Shown: piece by piece, positions 1 through 8,922 of the stretch
How the letters are laid out: each line of letters starts with the position of its first letter
How positions within the stretch are numbered: position 1 is the stretch's first letter
DNA from: an uncultured Pelagibacteraceae bacterium
GTDB taxonomy: Bacteria > Pseudomonadota > Alphaproteobacteria > Pelagibacterales > Pelagibacteraceae
Assembly: GCA_902524595.1 (NCBI GenBank)
Contig: CABZDS010000001.1
Location: 124,001-188,000, forward strand
Reading direction: 5' to 3'
DNA: 64,000 nt
Translations under genes and position numbers: made by a program
The notes under the pieces: generated by a model
What the model was told of the DNA's origin: nothing
Seen by the model: only the letters and a program-made list of their open reading frames with translations
The model's database searches: none

Positions 1-318
1 ATTAGGGAAATTTGGCCAGAAATTAAATATATTTCACGTGAAATTGATGAACAACTGGAAATCAACTCACATTATAAGGGTTATTTAAAGAAACAAAAAG
101 CTGATATATTAGCGTTTAAAAGAGATGAAAATTTATTAATACCTGAAAATCTGAATTATGACAGTTTTTCAGGACTATCAAATGAGGTAAAATCAAAATT
201 TAAGAAAATAAAGCCTAAAACAATGGGGCAGGCATTGCGAATTGACGGTATCACACCGGCAGCAGTGTATATTTTGTTGTCTCACCTCAAAAGAAAGTCT
301 ATTAAGCATATAGCTTGA
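1..318 (+). CDS. mnmG: tRNA uridine-5-carboxymethylaminomethyl modification enzyme MnmG, C-terminal end (partial)
   Basis: Open in frame 1 from the window edge to TGA at 316-318. The product would be the last 105 residues of MnmG (GidA), the FAD protein that works with MnmE on the wobble uridine of some tRNAs. Family features seen are the C-terminal helical domain with YISREI, HYKGYLKKQ, and the closing GQALRIDGITPAA segment typical of the MnmG end. The FAD-binding part lies outside the window. The stop overlaps the TTG start of rsmG, giving the usual mnmG-rsmG-parA-parB order. A parS-like palindrome lies inside it at about 29-44. Confidence 0.93.
   Translation: MREIWPEIKYISREIDEQLEINSHYKGYLKKQKADILAFKRDENLLIPENLNYDSFSGLSNEVKSKFKKIKPKTMGQALRIDGITPAAVYILLSHLKRKSIKHIA
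29..44. promoter_or_regulatory. second, degenerate parS-like palindrome inside mnmG
   Basis: The sequence TATTTCACGTGAAATT contains the perfect 14-bp palindrome ATTTCACGTGAAAT at 31-44. It differs from the parS consensus (TGTTTCACGTGAAACA type) at three outer positions and keeps the TTTCACGTGAAA core. It lies 333 bp before the perfect site in rsmG and about 1 kb before parA, and it encodes part of MnmG (I-S-R-E-I). ParB binding here is inferred. Confidence 0.6.
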
Positions 319-959
319 TTGATTCGGATATTTATAAATTAGATAAAATTACTGACTTAAATGTTTCACGTGAAACATTAAAAGAACTTGAAGATTATTC
401 AAGAGCTGTAATTTTAAAAAATAAAGATATTAATTTAATTAGTAAATCAACGGAAAAATCAATAAAACACAGACATATAGAAGATAGTGCACAAACCATT
501 GAATTTATTGATAAAAATGATATCAAAATATGCACTGATATAGGCTCTGGTGCTGGATTGCCTGGCATAGTTTTAGGTATTTTAATGAAACCAAAAAAGT
601 CAGTATTTAAAGTAGTTTTTTACGAGAAAAGTCATCACAAAAGTATTTTCATAAGAGATATGACAAAAAAATTTAATTTAGACTCAGAAATTCGGCAAAA
701 AAATATTTTTAACGAAAAAAATTTAAATACTGATGTCATTATTTCCCGCGCATTTAAACCTTTGCCAATAATTTTTCAAATTGCTCAAAATAATTTTAAA
801 AATTTTAAATATATAATTTTATTTTTAGGGAAGAGCGGCAAAAAAATTTTAGATGATGCACATAAATCTTGGACATTTGATTACGAAGAAAAAAAAAGTT
901 CGACTAATCAAGAGTCGATTATTGTAAAAATTTCAAATTTAAGAAAAAAAAATGTATAG
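315..959 (+). CDS. rsmG: 16S rRNA (guanine527-N7) methyltransferase RsmG
   Basis: The 214-residue product matches the usual RsmG (GidB) length. It has the N-terminal helix region NVSRETLKELEDYSRAVIL followed by INLISKST, and the SAM-binding loop DIGSGAGLPGIVLG at about residues 75-88. RsmG methylates N7 of G527 in 16S rRNA using SAM. The TTG start overlaps the mnmG stop (TTGA), and no better start precedes the conserved N-terminal region. Codons for NVSRET are also a perfect parS palindrome, so the DNA has a second job. A 74-bp AT-rich gap separates it from parA. Confidence 0.95.
   Translation: MIDSDIYKLDKITDLNVSRETLKELEDYSRAVILKNKDINLISKSTEKSIKHRHIEDSAQTIEFIDKNDIKICTDIGSGAGLPGIVLGILMKPKKSVFKVVFYEKSHHKSIFIRDMTKKFNLDSEIRQKNIFNEKNLNTDVIISRAFKPLPIIFQIAQNNFKNFKYIILFLGKSGKKILDDAHKSWTFDYEEKKSSTNQESIIVKISNLRKKNV
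362..377. promoter_or_regulatory. parS centromere site inside rsmG
   Basis: TGTTTCACGTGAAACA is a perfect 16-bp palindrome, 18 bp with flanking A and T, and equals the classical chromosomal parS consensus bound by ParB. It lies in the rsmG coding sequence, about 650 bp upstream of parA and parB. Seen directly; ParB loading is established for this motif in other bacteria and inferred here. Confidence 0.92.
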
Positions 960-1033
960 AATAAATTTCTTCGGTATGAAAATTTTATTTCAGTCTAAAA
1001 AATTTTTAGAATATAAAAATTTAATAAAAAAAA

Positions 1034-1834
1034 ATGGATAATAAAATTATTTCAGTTATAAATCAGAAGGGAGGAGTAGGAAAGACCACTACTGTAATCA
1101 ATCTAGCAGCAGGAATATCGATGAAAGGAAAAAGAGTTTTAGTAATCGATCTTGATCCTCAAGGCAATGCAACAACAGGTCTTGGATTATCAAATACGAC
1201 CAATTCTGATATAACAATTTATAGTGTACTAAATGGAAATAAGAAAATTTCTGAGGTTATTCAATCGACTAACTTTGCAAACCTCAATTTAATTACCTCG
1301 AACGTTGATTTGTCTGGTCTTGAGGTTGAAACAGCAGGAGATAGCCGCAGGGCATTTAAATTAAAGGATGAATTAGGCTCTATTTTAAACGATTCTAGAG
1401 CATCATATGATTACATTCTAATTGATTGTCCCCCATCACTCAGCTTACTAACAATTATGGCATTGGTAGCTTCAGATGCACTAGTTGTGCCTCTTCAAAC
1501 AGAATTTTTTGCCTTGGAGGGACTTACACAACTCATGAAAACGATTGAGAGAATAAAATCTAATTTAAACCCTTCCTTAGAGATAAGAGGTATCCTTCTG
1601 ACCATGTTTGATAAAAGAAATAAGCTTTCAGGACAAGTTGAATTGGAAGCAAGAAACTATTTTAAAGATAAAGTTTACCCAACTGCTGTTCCAAGGAATG
1701 TTAGATTATCAGAAGCACCGTCACATGGGATCCCAGTTTTATTATATGATAAGATATGTTCAGGTAGTAAAGCTTATTTTAAATTTACAGAGGAATTTTT
1801 AGAACAAGACAAAAAAGTGGATAGTGCAGCATGA
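1034..1834 (+). CDS. parA: Chromosome partitioning ATPase ParA (Soj)
   Basis: The 266-residue protein opens with a deviant Walker A motif, KGGVGKTTT, at about residues 12-20, then DLDPQGNATTGLG and the DCPPSLSLL Walker B-type segment. This is the MinD/ParA family with the length expected of chromosomal ParA. It would bind DNA non-specifically in the ATP form and drive segregation of ParB-parS complexes. Its end overlaps the parB start by four bases (ATGA), so the two are probably translationally coupled. The start ATG follows a run of A and lacks a clear Shine-Dalgarno sequence. Confidence 0.96.
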   Translation: MDNKIISVINQKGGVGKTTTVINLAAGISMKGKRVLVIDLDPQGNATTGLGLSNTTNSDITIYSVLNGNKKISEVIQSTNFANLNLITSNVDLSGLEVETAGDSRRAFKLKDELGSILNDSRASYDYILIDCPPSLSLLTIMALVASDALVVPLQTEFFALEGLTQLMKTIERIKSNLNPSLEIRGILLTMFDKRNKLSGQVELEARNYFKDKVYPTAVPRNVRLSEAPSHGIPVLLYDKICSGSKAYFKFTEEFLEQDKKVDSAA

Positions 1835-2682
1835 TAAATCCTTTTAAAAGTAAGAAGGGCTTAGGGAGAGGGCTTTCATCATTAATAGGAGATGGTGATA
1901 TTAAAACCTCCAATGACAAAATTTCTATAAGTTCAATTATTCCAAATAAAAATCAACCAAGAAAAATCTTCGAGAAAAATGCATTAGAGGAGTTAAAAAA
2001 TTCAATAAAAGAAAGAGGAATTATACAACCTCTGATCGTTAGAAAATCAGTTGATCAAAATGATAAATTTGAATTAATAGCAGGTGAGAGAAGGTGGCAA
2101 GCAGCACAATCAGCCGGTCTTCATGAAGTCCCAGTTGTGATTATTGAAGCTGATAATTTAAAGTCATTAGAGTTTGCAATTATTGAAAATGTTCAAAGGA
2201 AGGATCTTAATGCAATAGAGGAAGCCGAAAGTTACAAAAATTTAATTGAAAATTTTGGATACGATCAAGAAAAAGTTTCGAAATTTATTGGAAAAAGTAG
2301 ATCTCACGTCTCAAACTCTTTAAGATTATTGACCCTTCCTGATAAAATTATTGATATGATTAAGAATGAAAAAATCAGCCAGGGGCATGCTAAAATTTTA
2401 ATTGGTTTAAATAATGCTCTCCTTGTAGCTGAAAAAATTATTAATAAAAAATTATCAGTTAGACAAACAGAAAATTTAGTTAGACTTTTAAAAAGAGGAT
2501 CTAAAAAAATTAAAAATATTAAAGACCCAAATATTATTGCAACAGAAAACGAATTAATAAATAAGATAGGCATGAAAGTAATATTAGATAACACAAAAAA
2601 TAATTCAGGCAGCTTAATTTTTGAATATAAAGGTCTCGATCAGTTGGATAGACTTATTAATGTGATTAAGAACTATTACTAA
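1831..2682 (+). CDS. parB: Chromosome partitioning protein ParB (Spo0J)
   Basis: The 283-residue protein has the basic N-terminal GLGRGLSSLIGD peptide that contacts ParA, the box I region NQPRKIFEKNALEELKNSI, the arginine patch GERRWQAAQ that belongs to the CTP-binding fold, and a helix-turn-helix region near KFIGKSRSHVSNSLRLL. The C-terminal dimerisation region follows. It should load at the parS sites just upstream in rsmG and mnmG. The gene converges on holA with a four-base stop overlap. Confidence 0.96.
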   Translation: MINPFKSKKGLGRGLSSLIGDGDIKTSNDKISISSIIPNKNQPRKIFEKNALEELKNSIKERGIIQPLIVRKSVDQNDKFELIAGERRWQAAQSAGLHEVPVVIIEADNLKSLEFAIIENVQRKDLNAIEEAESYKNLIENFGYDQEKVSKFIGKSRSHVSNSLRLLTLPDKIIDMIKNEKISQGHAKILIGLNNALLVAEKIINKKLSVRQTENLVRLLKRGSKKIKNIKDPNIIATENELINKIGMKVILDNTKNNSGSLIFEYKGLDQLDRLINVIKNYY

Positions 2683-3656
2683 TAGTTTACTATAAAGTCA
2701 GAAATTATATTAACTGAATTATTTGAATTGCTTTTTATTAAAGATTCAATCTCGTTAATTTCATAAATTTTATTCATTAAGTCCTTTTTTTTCCAAGATC
2801 TTACTTGATTTTTAACACTCTCTTTTTCTTTCCAAAATATGGGAGGTCTCGTGTTTGATATAACTTCATCAATGTTATTAATTTTATTGTACCTCTCTAA
2901 AATTCCTAATAACCTTTTTGATTTATTAAGTATTGTTCTTAAAATAAGGATACAGTCCTCACTTGTATAGTTATTTTCATTAAGAATTTTAGCTGTGTTT
3001 TTCTTATTTTTAATTAAATAATTATCTGCCAATTCATTTACAGAGTAGTTTTCTGCTAAGTTTGTTAGTTTTTGCACAGTATCATATTCAATCTTCTCAT
3101 TCGAAATTGAATAATTAAATATTTTCTCAAGTTCAATCCTTAGGTTCTTTCTATCCCCATTTGCTCTACTTACTAACAGGTTTATAGATTCTCTTGATAG
3201 TTTTATATTTTTATCGATTAAAAATTCTGAAACTAATTGTGATAATTTTTTATTATCATCTTCATAAAATGGAACAATTGCTAAATCTTTATTTTTTTCA
3301 AATAAAGCCCGTAATTTAGATTTTTTGTCAAGAGGCCCACTTTTTAATATAAATATGGTTTCACTTATTTTTTTTTGTAATATTATATCAATATACTTAT
3401 TTATCTTTTCACTTATCCTAGAAATTATTATTTTTTTCCGTTTTTCAAAAAAAGATATATTTAATAACTCAGATAATATATCATCAAAGTTATTTATAAA
3501 TTCTTTTTCCTCATATTTAATCATTTGATCTTCTGTACTATTTTTAAATTTATTAATAAGAACTTCGTTTTGTAATCCTTCGTTTTTACCATAGAAAAGG
3601 TAAAATTTAAATTCATCTATTCCGTGTTTATCTAATTCATAATATTTGATAATCAT
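2679..3656 (-). CDS. holA: DNA polymerase III delta subunit HolA
   Basis: The 325-residue protein fits DNA polymerase III delta. N-terminal FYLFYGKNEGLQNEVLI replaces the typical opening, SGPLDKKSKLRALFEKN matches the delta core, and VSRANGDRKNLRIELEKI is the characteristic segment after the AAA+-like fold. Delta opens the beta clamp (dnaN, also in this window) within the clamp loader. It lies directly downstream of lptE, a conserved leuS-lptE-holA order. It is convergent with parB and shares four bases at the stops. Confidence 0.9.
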   Translation of the reverse strand: MIIKYYELDKHGIDEFKFYLFYGKNEGLQNEVLINKFKNSTEDQMIKYEEKEFINNFDDILSELLNISFFEKRKKIIISRISEKINKYIDIILQKKISETIFILKSGPLDKKSKLRALFEKNKDLAIVPFYEDDNKKLSQLVSEFLIDKNIKLSRESINLLVSRANGDRKNLRIELEKIFNYSISNEKIEYDTVQKLTNLAENYSVNELADNYLIKNKKNTAKILNENNYTSEDCILILRTILNKSKRLLGILERYNKINNIDEVISNTRPPIFWKEKESVKNQVRSWKKKDLMNKIYEINEIESLIKSNSNNSVNIISDFIVNY

Positions 3657-4106
3657 TTAATTTTTATGTACTACTGATTTTGAAATTTCATTAGAAATCT
3701 TTTGTGCTATAGTATTAATTATGTTTTCTTCTAATTTAAGAAGCTCAAATTTATCTTTCATGTTGTTGTAAGTAAATTCTTTAGTAATTTTATTATTTAA
3801 AATAAATTTTCCGCTATCTTCTATTTTGAATTTTACATCAAGCTTTATTTTAAATATTTTTGGATCACCTTTTGTGTCTGATGATAAAATTTCTTTCTTT
3901 TTTTTTGTTGTAATATAAATATTATATTCCTTATCACCATCATTTTTATCTGATAATTTTTTACTTAATATTTTATTAAAATCTTTATCACCATTAGTAA
4001 TTATGTTAATAAATTTAAAACTTGAACTCTTATTTAAAAGAATTGGTTCGTAAGAACAACCAACAATCAGAAAAATAAATAATGATATATTTATAATTTT
4101 ACTCAT
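3657..4106 (-). CDS. lptE: LPS assembly lipoprotein LptE
   Basis: The 149-residue product has a short lipoprotein signal ending in IVGC with Cys at about residue 17, then the small LptE-like domain with YEPILL near the lipidated Cys. LptE plugs the LptD barrel in the outer membrane. Sequence identity to known LptE cannot be judged by eye, but position between leuS and holA is the standard place for lptE. The start overlaps the leuS end by eight bases; the stop directly abuts the holA start. Confidence 0.82.
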   Translation of the reverse strand: MSKIINISLFIFLIVGCSYEPILLNKSSSFKFINIITNGDKDFNKILSKKLSDKNDGDKEYNIYITTKKKKEILSSDTKGDPKIFKIKLDVKFKIEDSGKFILNNKITKEFTYNNMKDKFELLKLEENIINTIAQKISNEISKSVVHKN

Positions 4107-6642
4107 TTAATAAAATATTCATAAGCTTGTTTTTAATGAATATAATCTTTTTTATCTCTTTGTTACCTATATATTTTTGTAGACTCTTATCTAATTTAAC
4201 AGTTTTTAAAAGGTCTCCTTCATTCATTTCTTTCTTTACTTCAAGTAATGACCTTTTTTTTCCATCTATTTGTATTACAATTTTGACATTTTCCTCATTT
4301 AAATATTTTTTGTTATATGTTGGCCATTCAAATACACCTTTATCTGCAAATTTACTAAGACATTCACTCGAAAAATGTGGGATAATAGGAGATATGCAGA
4401 CTAAAATTTTTAAATAATTTTCTTTAAGATTTTTAAGATTTTTTTTTTTTCTAATCAAATCAAATAAAAAATTATAAGTTTCATATATATTAGCAATTAT
4501 TACATTGTAACTAAATTTATCTAAATTATTTGTAATCTTAAAGATCATTTGATTTGTGAACCTATTTAATTCTTCATCTGTATTTTCTTGAGACTCATTT
4601 TCTAACTTATCTAGTATAAAGCAATGCAATGACCAAAGTTTTTGAATAAACTTGTACGAAGAAACCATCCCTTGTTCGGACCACTGCACATCTTTTTCAG
4701 GAGGACTATCTGAAAGTATAAATAATCTTACTGCATCAGCTCCATAATTTCTAATTATGAATTCTGGATCAACCACGTTCTTTTTTGATTTAGACATTGA
4801 CTCTGATGCTCCAACTTTAACTTTTTTTTGTGGATTACTTTTTTGAACAAATATTTTATTAATTTTTTCTACTTCATCAGGACTTAACCAATTATCATTT
4901 TCATCTTTATATGTTTCATGACAAACCATTCCTTGAGTAAATAAACTTTTAAATGGTTCTTTAATATTAAAGTTGTCATTCTTATAATCTAAAGCTCTCA
5001 TAAAAAACCTTGAATATAACAAATGTAAAATTGCATGCTCAACCCCACCAATATATTGATCAACTGGCATCCAATAATCGATGTCTTCTTTTTTAAATCC
5101 ATATTTTTCTTGTTTAGGAGAGCAGAATCTTAAATAATACCAAGATGAACAAACGAAAGTATCTAGAGTATCTGTTTCTCTGTACATTTTCTCACCATTT
5201 ATAATAACTTCTCTCCATGAAGTTTGTTTACTTAAAGGATTGCCTTTTGTGTTTAAATCAATGTTTTCTGGAAGCTTAACTGGCAACATTGATTTTGGAA
5301 TTGGATGAGCTTTACCATTTTTATCGTAAGCAATTGGTATTGGGCAGCCCCAATACCTTTGACGAGAAACCCCCCAATCTTTCAAACGATAGTTTGTAGT
5401 TTTTTTCCCTAATTTATTTTGTTCTAGGTATCTTATCGTCTCTAAAACTGAGGTTTCTGGTACCTCTAGTCCATTTAAAAAACTTGAATTTATTAATATT
5501 CCAGAACCAGTGTATGCTTCACTCTCCACAACATAATCATCTTTCTGATTGAGTGGTTTGACAACAGTTTTTATTTTAAGATTATATTTTTTTGCAAAAT
5601 CATAATCTCTTTGGTCATGAGCAGGACAACCAAAAACAGCTCCAAATCCGTAATCCATTAATACAAAGTTAGCAAAATATACTGGTACTTTTTCCTCAGG
5701 ATTAATCGGATTTATTGCCTCTAATTCAGTTTTGAAACCAATTTTTTCACCAACAGCGATTGCTTCTTCTGTTGTTCCAGTTTTAGAACACTCATCTTTA
5801 AAATTCTTAAAATCTTTATTATTTTTGTAAAACTGTGATATTTCGTGATCTACAGATAAGGCTAAAAAAGAAAAACCAAACAAAGTATCAGGTCTTGTTG
5901 TAAAGCATTTTATACTTTTAATAGGCAATTTACCTTTAATTTGAAATTCTATTTCACAACCAAATGATTTTCCAATCCAATTTTTTTGCATTACCTTAAC
6001 TTTATCAGGCCAATTTTCTAACTCATCTAAACCATTTAGTAAATCTTGAGAAAATTTTGATATGTTAAAAAACCATTGATTTAATTTTTTTCTTTCTACT
6101 AAAGCTCCAGATCTCCATCCCCTTCCATCTATTACTTGCTCATTTGCTAAAACTGTTTCATCAACTGGATCCCAATTTACATAGTTTTCTTTTCTATATA
6201 CTAATTCTTTTTCTAAAAGTTCTAGAAAGAATATTTGTTGATGTTTGTAATATTCTTCCGAACAAGTCGAAATTTCTCTATCCCAATCTAGAGACAAACC
6301 TAATTTTTTTAATTGGTTTTTCATTGTTTCGATATTTTTATTTGTCCAATCTTTTGGATCTAATTTATTTTCTCTTGCTGCATTTTCTGCAGGCATTCCA
6401 AATGCATCCCATCCCATGGGATGTAAAACATTAAATCCATTTAAATACTTATAACGAGATAACACGTCTCCAATAGTATAGTTTCGAACATGACCCATAT
6501 GTATTTTGCCAGATGGGTAAGGAAACATTTCAAGGCAATAAAATTTTTTTTTACTTTTATCAAATTGAGAAGAAAATTCTTTATTTGCTTCCCACTTATT
6601 TTGCCATTTCTCTTCTATGCTTTTGAAATTATATCTTTCCAC
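4099..6642 (-). CDS. leuS: Leucyl-tRNA synthetase
   Basis: At 847 residues this is a full-length class I LeuRS. The HIGH-type motif is [14 protein letters not shown] at about residues 41-54, the editing-domain region includes [13 protein letters not shown], and the KMSKS-type motif is SMSKSKKN near residue 615. It charges tRNA-Leu. A long run of T on the + strand near 4439-4450 encodes a lysine-rich part of the tRNA-binding region; the frame stays open. It is followed by lptE and holA in an operon and preceded by the DUF3576 lipoprotein gene with a 17-base gap. Confidence 0.98.
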   Translation of the reverse strand: MERYNFKSIEEKWQNKWEANKEFSSQFDKSKKKFYCLEMFPYPSGKIHMGHVRNYTIGDVLSRYKYLNGFNVLHPMGWDAFGMPAENAARENKLDPKDWTNKNIETMKNQLKKLGLSLDWDREISTCSEEYYKHQQIFFLELLEKELVYRKENYVNWDPVDETVLANEQVIDGRGWRSGALVERKKLNQWFFNISKFSQDLLNGLDELENWPDKVKVMQKNWIGKSFGCEIEFQIKGKLPIKSIKCFTTRPDTLFGFSFLALSVDHEISQFYKNNKDFKNFKDECSKTGTTEEAIAVGEKIGFKTELEAINPINPEEKVPVYFANFVLMDYGFGAVFGCPAHDQRDYDFAKKYNLKIKTVVKPLNQKDDYVVESEAYTGSGILINSSFLNGLEVPETSVLETIRYLEQNKLGKKTTNYRLKDWGVSRQRYWGCPIPIAYDKNGKAHPIPKSMLPVKLPENIDLNTKGNPLSKQTSWREVIINGEKMYRETDTLDTFVCSSWYYLRFCSPKQEKYGFKKEDIDYWMPVDQYIGGVEHAILHLLYSRFFMRALDYKNDNFNIKEPFKSLFTQGMVCHETYKDENDNWLSPDEVEKINKIFVQKSNPQKKVKVGASESMSKSKKNVVDPEFIIRNYGADAVRLFILSDSPPEKDVQWSEQGMVSSYKFIQKLWSLHCFILDKLENESQENTDEELNRFTNQMIFKITNNLDKFSYNVIIANIYETYNFLFDLIRKKKNLKNLKENYLKILVCISPIIPHFSSECLSKFADKGVFEWPTYNKKYLNEENVKIVIQIDGKKRSLLEVKKEMNEGDLLKTVKLDKSLQKYIGNKEIKKIIFIKNKLMNILLNE

Positions 6643-6659
6643 AATTTAAGATTTTACTA

Positions 6660-7190
6660 TTAATTTTCGAGATTTTTATTAATATATTTTTTTTTATTTT
6701 TTGACTTGCTTTCTTTTTCGTAAACAGCAGCTTTTGTTAATATTTTTTTTGTTAATTCTGCTGATAATGTTTCTGATCTATCAGAGATTTTACATGTTTG
6801 TTGAATAGAGCATTGTTTGTAGAACACTTTTATATTAAGTGCGTCGGCTCTAATATCATTGCTTAAAAATCTTATTGAGATTTTAACTGACTCATTATTT
6901 TCATTATCACTATACCAATCAGTTACAATTAAACCTCCACCATAATTAGCAAGCGCTAGTGGCATAAATTCTAATGTGTCTAATGAAGCTCTCCAAAGTT
7001 CATTGGAACTTGCAAAATCAAATTCACCAGATGCTTTTTTCTGTGAACCCATTAGTCGGAAACCTCTTCCTTCTTCAATATTTTTTTTTACTCTTTCCTT
7101 AGGATCTGGAGAAATTTTCCTTGCATCTGCTCCTGTGCAATTATTTAAAAGTAAGCAAATTGTAATCAGAGTTATGATTTGTATTTTCAT
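6660..7190 (-). CDS. DUF3576 family lipoprotein
   Basis: The 176-residue product has a lipoprotein signal peptide with the lipobox LLNNC at about residues 14-18, then a domain with LWRASLDTLEFMPLALANY and GGLIVTDWY, the pattern of alphaproteobacterial DUF3576 proteins. The biochemical role is unknown; outer-membrane or periplasmic location is inferred from the lipobox. Placement directly upstream of leuS is usual in alphaproteobacteria. It is divergent from the porin across a 216-base AT-rich spacer. Confidence 0.85.
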   Translation of the reverse strand: MKIQIITLITICLLLNNCTGADARKISPDPKERVKKNIEEGRGFRLMGSQKKASGEFDFASSNELWRASLDTLEFMPLALANYGGGLIVTDWYSDNENNESVKISIRFLSNDIRADALNIKVFYKQCSIQQTCKISDRSETLSAELTKKILTKAAVYEKESKSKNKKKYINKNLEN

Positions 7191-7354
7191 AATTTATATT
7201 AGACTGTTTTTAGATTATTTATTAATTTTATAACAATAAATTTATAAATATGTTAAAAAAAGCAGTAAATTCAACATTTTTAATGATGTATATTTGCAAC
7301 ACTTTTTTTTTAAATTTCAAATAATGCCAATAATCTAAGAGTTTTTTTGCTTTT

Positions 7355-7382
7355 TTGATAAAACACCTTTGTTTAATATTAA
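7355..7382 (+). promoter_or_regulatory. sigma70-type promoter of the porin gene
   Basis: TTGATA at 7355-7360 and TATTAA at 7377-7382 are separated by 16 bases. The predicted start of transcription is near 7389, about 18 bases before the ATG. A strong ribosome site AAGGAG lies at 7393-7398, eight bases before the ATG, one of the best Shine-Dalgarno matches in the window. The rest of the 7191-7406 spacer is AT-rich with runs of A and T and no other motif I recognise. Confidence 0.6.
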
Positions 7383-7406
7383 ACTAAAACATAAGGAGTT
7401 CTTAAT

Positions 7407-8345
7407 ATGGACAAACTAAGAAAAATTGGGTTAACAGCATTAGCTGGATCCCTAGTTGCTGGATCAGTTTCAGCAGCTGAAATGTCAGTATCTGGTAGTG
7501 CGGCTATGTCGTACTCAGGTGGTGATGAGCATGCAGTAACTGGTGCAGGATGGACAATGGGTGACTCTGTTACCTTTTCTGCTTCAGGAGATGTAAATGA
7601 TATTGGTGTTACATATAGCGTTGAGCTAGATGGTGATGCTGCTGATGGAACAAACCAATTAGATTCACACTCAATCACTTTTGATTTAGGAGATGCTGGT
7701 TCATTAGTATTTGCTGGTCACGGTGGAAGTGGTTTCTTGGATGCTAACGATGACGTTATGCCAACAGCTCATGAAGAGCCATGGGATATCGTAACTGGTG
7801 CGGAAGCACAGTTAATCGGTGGTCATTCTGGAAACAACATGTTTACTTACAAATACAGCCATGATTCAGGATTAAACCTAACAGTAGGTTATCTACAATC
7901 AGCTGGTGGAATATCAGCAAAATCATATACTGATTTTGGTGTAACTTATACTGGTATGGAAGGTTTGACAATAGGTTATGGTCAAGGTGATGTTGAGCAA
8001 ACTCTTAACACAAAAAGTGATGAGAGCACAATGTTTGCAAAATATGCAATGGGTTCAATCACTGTTGGTTTACAACAATCAGAAAAAGACAATGAAACTG
8101 GAAACGACTATGAATCAACTAGCTTCGGTATTTCTTACCAAGTTAATGATGATTTAGCAGTATCTTATGGTGCTCAAGACTCAGAAGTAACAAGTGGAAC
8201 TGACCAAGAAGCGTCAGCTTTATCTGTTTCTTACACAATGGGATCATTAAGCATAGGTGCATCAGTTCACGATGTTAACAACATTAACAACGTGCAAACT
8301 AATGACAGAAGCGCTTACAACATTGCGTTAGGTTTCAACTTCTAA
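7407..8345 (+). CDS. Outer membrane porin (SAR11-type major porin)
   Basis: The 312-residue product has a Sec signal peptide ending in SVSA before AEMSVSG, then alternating beta-strand patterns rich in Gly, Ser, Thr and Asp, and ends in GFNF with the terminal Phe needed for BAM recognition. It fits a general diffusion porin of the Rhodobacter/Gram-negative porin type. Codon choice is visibly less AT-biased than neighbours (more GGT, GCT, ATC, AAC), as expected of a very highly expressed gene. It stands alone between its own promoter with a strong ribosome site and a strong terminator. Solute specificity cannot be read. Confidence 0.88.
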   Translation: MDKLRKIGLTALAGSLVAGSVSAAEMSVSGSAAMSYSGGDEHAVTGAGWTMGDSVTFSASGDVNDIGVTYSVELDGDAADGTNQLDSHSITFDLGDAGSLVFAGHGGSGFLDANDDVMPTAHEEPWDIVTGAEAQLIGGHSGNNMFTYKYSHDSGLNLTVGYLQSAGGISAKSYTDFGVTYTGMEGLTIGYGQGDVEQTLNTKSDESTMFAKYAMGSITVGLQQSEKDNETGNDYESTSFGISYQVNDDLAVSYGAQDSEVTSGTDQEASALSVSYTMGSLSIGASVHDVNNINNVQTNDRSAYNIALGFNF

Positions 8346-8366
8346 GTTTGAAATTATAAATTACTT

Positions 8367-8396
8367 AAAAGGCCCTAGAAATAGGGCCTTTTTTTT
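8367..8396 (+). terminator. intrinsic terminator of the porin gene
   Basis: An 11-bp stem AAAAGGCCCTA / TAGGGCCTTTT with a GAAA loop is followed by a T run through 8396. It is the strongest hairpin I saw in the window. The reverse strand also has Ts after the stem, so it may serve the leftward gene weakly, but that gene ends at 8395 on the far side. Confidence 0.93.
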
Positions 8397-8922
8397 ATTC
8401 AAAATAACTAATTCCAGCAAATCCATTACATCCAATTAATTTCAGTTTTTTTAAATTAGATTTAGAAATTCCACCTAAAGCAAAAACATTTTTTTTGGTC
8501 ATTTTTTGAATAATTCTAAATTTATTTAACCCAAGAAAATTTTTATTTCTTTTAAATAAAGAGGATAAAACTATATCACTTACATTCTGCAGTTCTTTTA
8601 TCCTTATTTCTTTAATATTATGTGCAGAACCCATAATGTGAAAATCTTTTTTGTATATGTAAGATAAGTGTTTAAATTCAATGTTAAACGATGGTATATA
8701 AACTCCATCTAGACCGAGTTTTATTGCAACTTTAAAGTTATTAGATAAATAAAGTTTTATTCCTTTTTTTTTACAATAATTTTTTAATTCAAATAAATCC
8801 TTAACCTTAGTACGTTTTTCATAGTTTCTATAAATAATTACTGTATTATTATCAAGTTTATCAATATTACTTTTTTTAAATTTATTTATAAAATAATATT
8901 TTTTAAAAGTTAGTTTATGCAT
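8395..8922 (-). CDS. ThiE/TenI-like thiamine phosphate synthase-fold protein
   Basis: The 175-residue product is short for ThiE (about 210). Fold landmarks are GLDGVYIP, the GSAH segment (G-x-S-x-H type) and FALGGISKSNL near the end, as in ThiE and TenI. The usual HLGQxD stretch reads VYIPSFN, and the phosphate-handling segment is poor, so synthase activity is doubtful. A TenI-like aminohydrolase or isomerase role, or a degenerate ThiE, are alternatives. It starts within the palindromic ATGCAT shared with the divergent yggS gene. Confidence 0.72.
   Translation of the reverse strand: MHKLTFKKYYFINKFKKSNIDKLDNNTVIIYRNYEKRTKVKDLFELKNYCKKKGIKLYLSNNFKVAIKLGLDGVYIPSFNIEFKHLSYIYKKDFHIMGSAHNIKEIRIKELQNVSDIVLSSLFKRNKNFLGLNKFRIIQKMTKKNVFALGGISKSNLKKLKLIGCNGFAGISYFE

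Noticed and set aside
960-1033. tRNA or small RNA between rsmG and parA
   Set aside because: The 74-base gap is AT-rich with no cloverleaf or T-loop sequence.
4436-4450. Long T run in leuS as a phase-variable tract
   Set aside because: The frame is intact, the run encodes lysines in a variable part, and such homopolymers are common at this base composition; it could also be a sequencing weak spot.
7379-7678. 99-codon ORF antisense to the porin
   Set aside because: It mirrors the codon bias of the porin gene on the other strand and has no own start region or domain.
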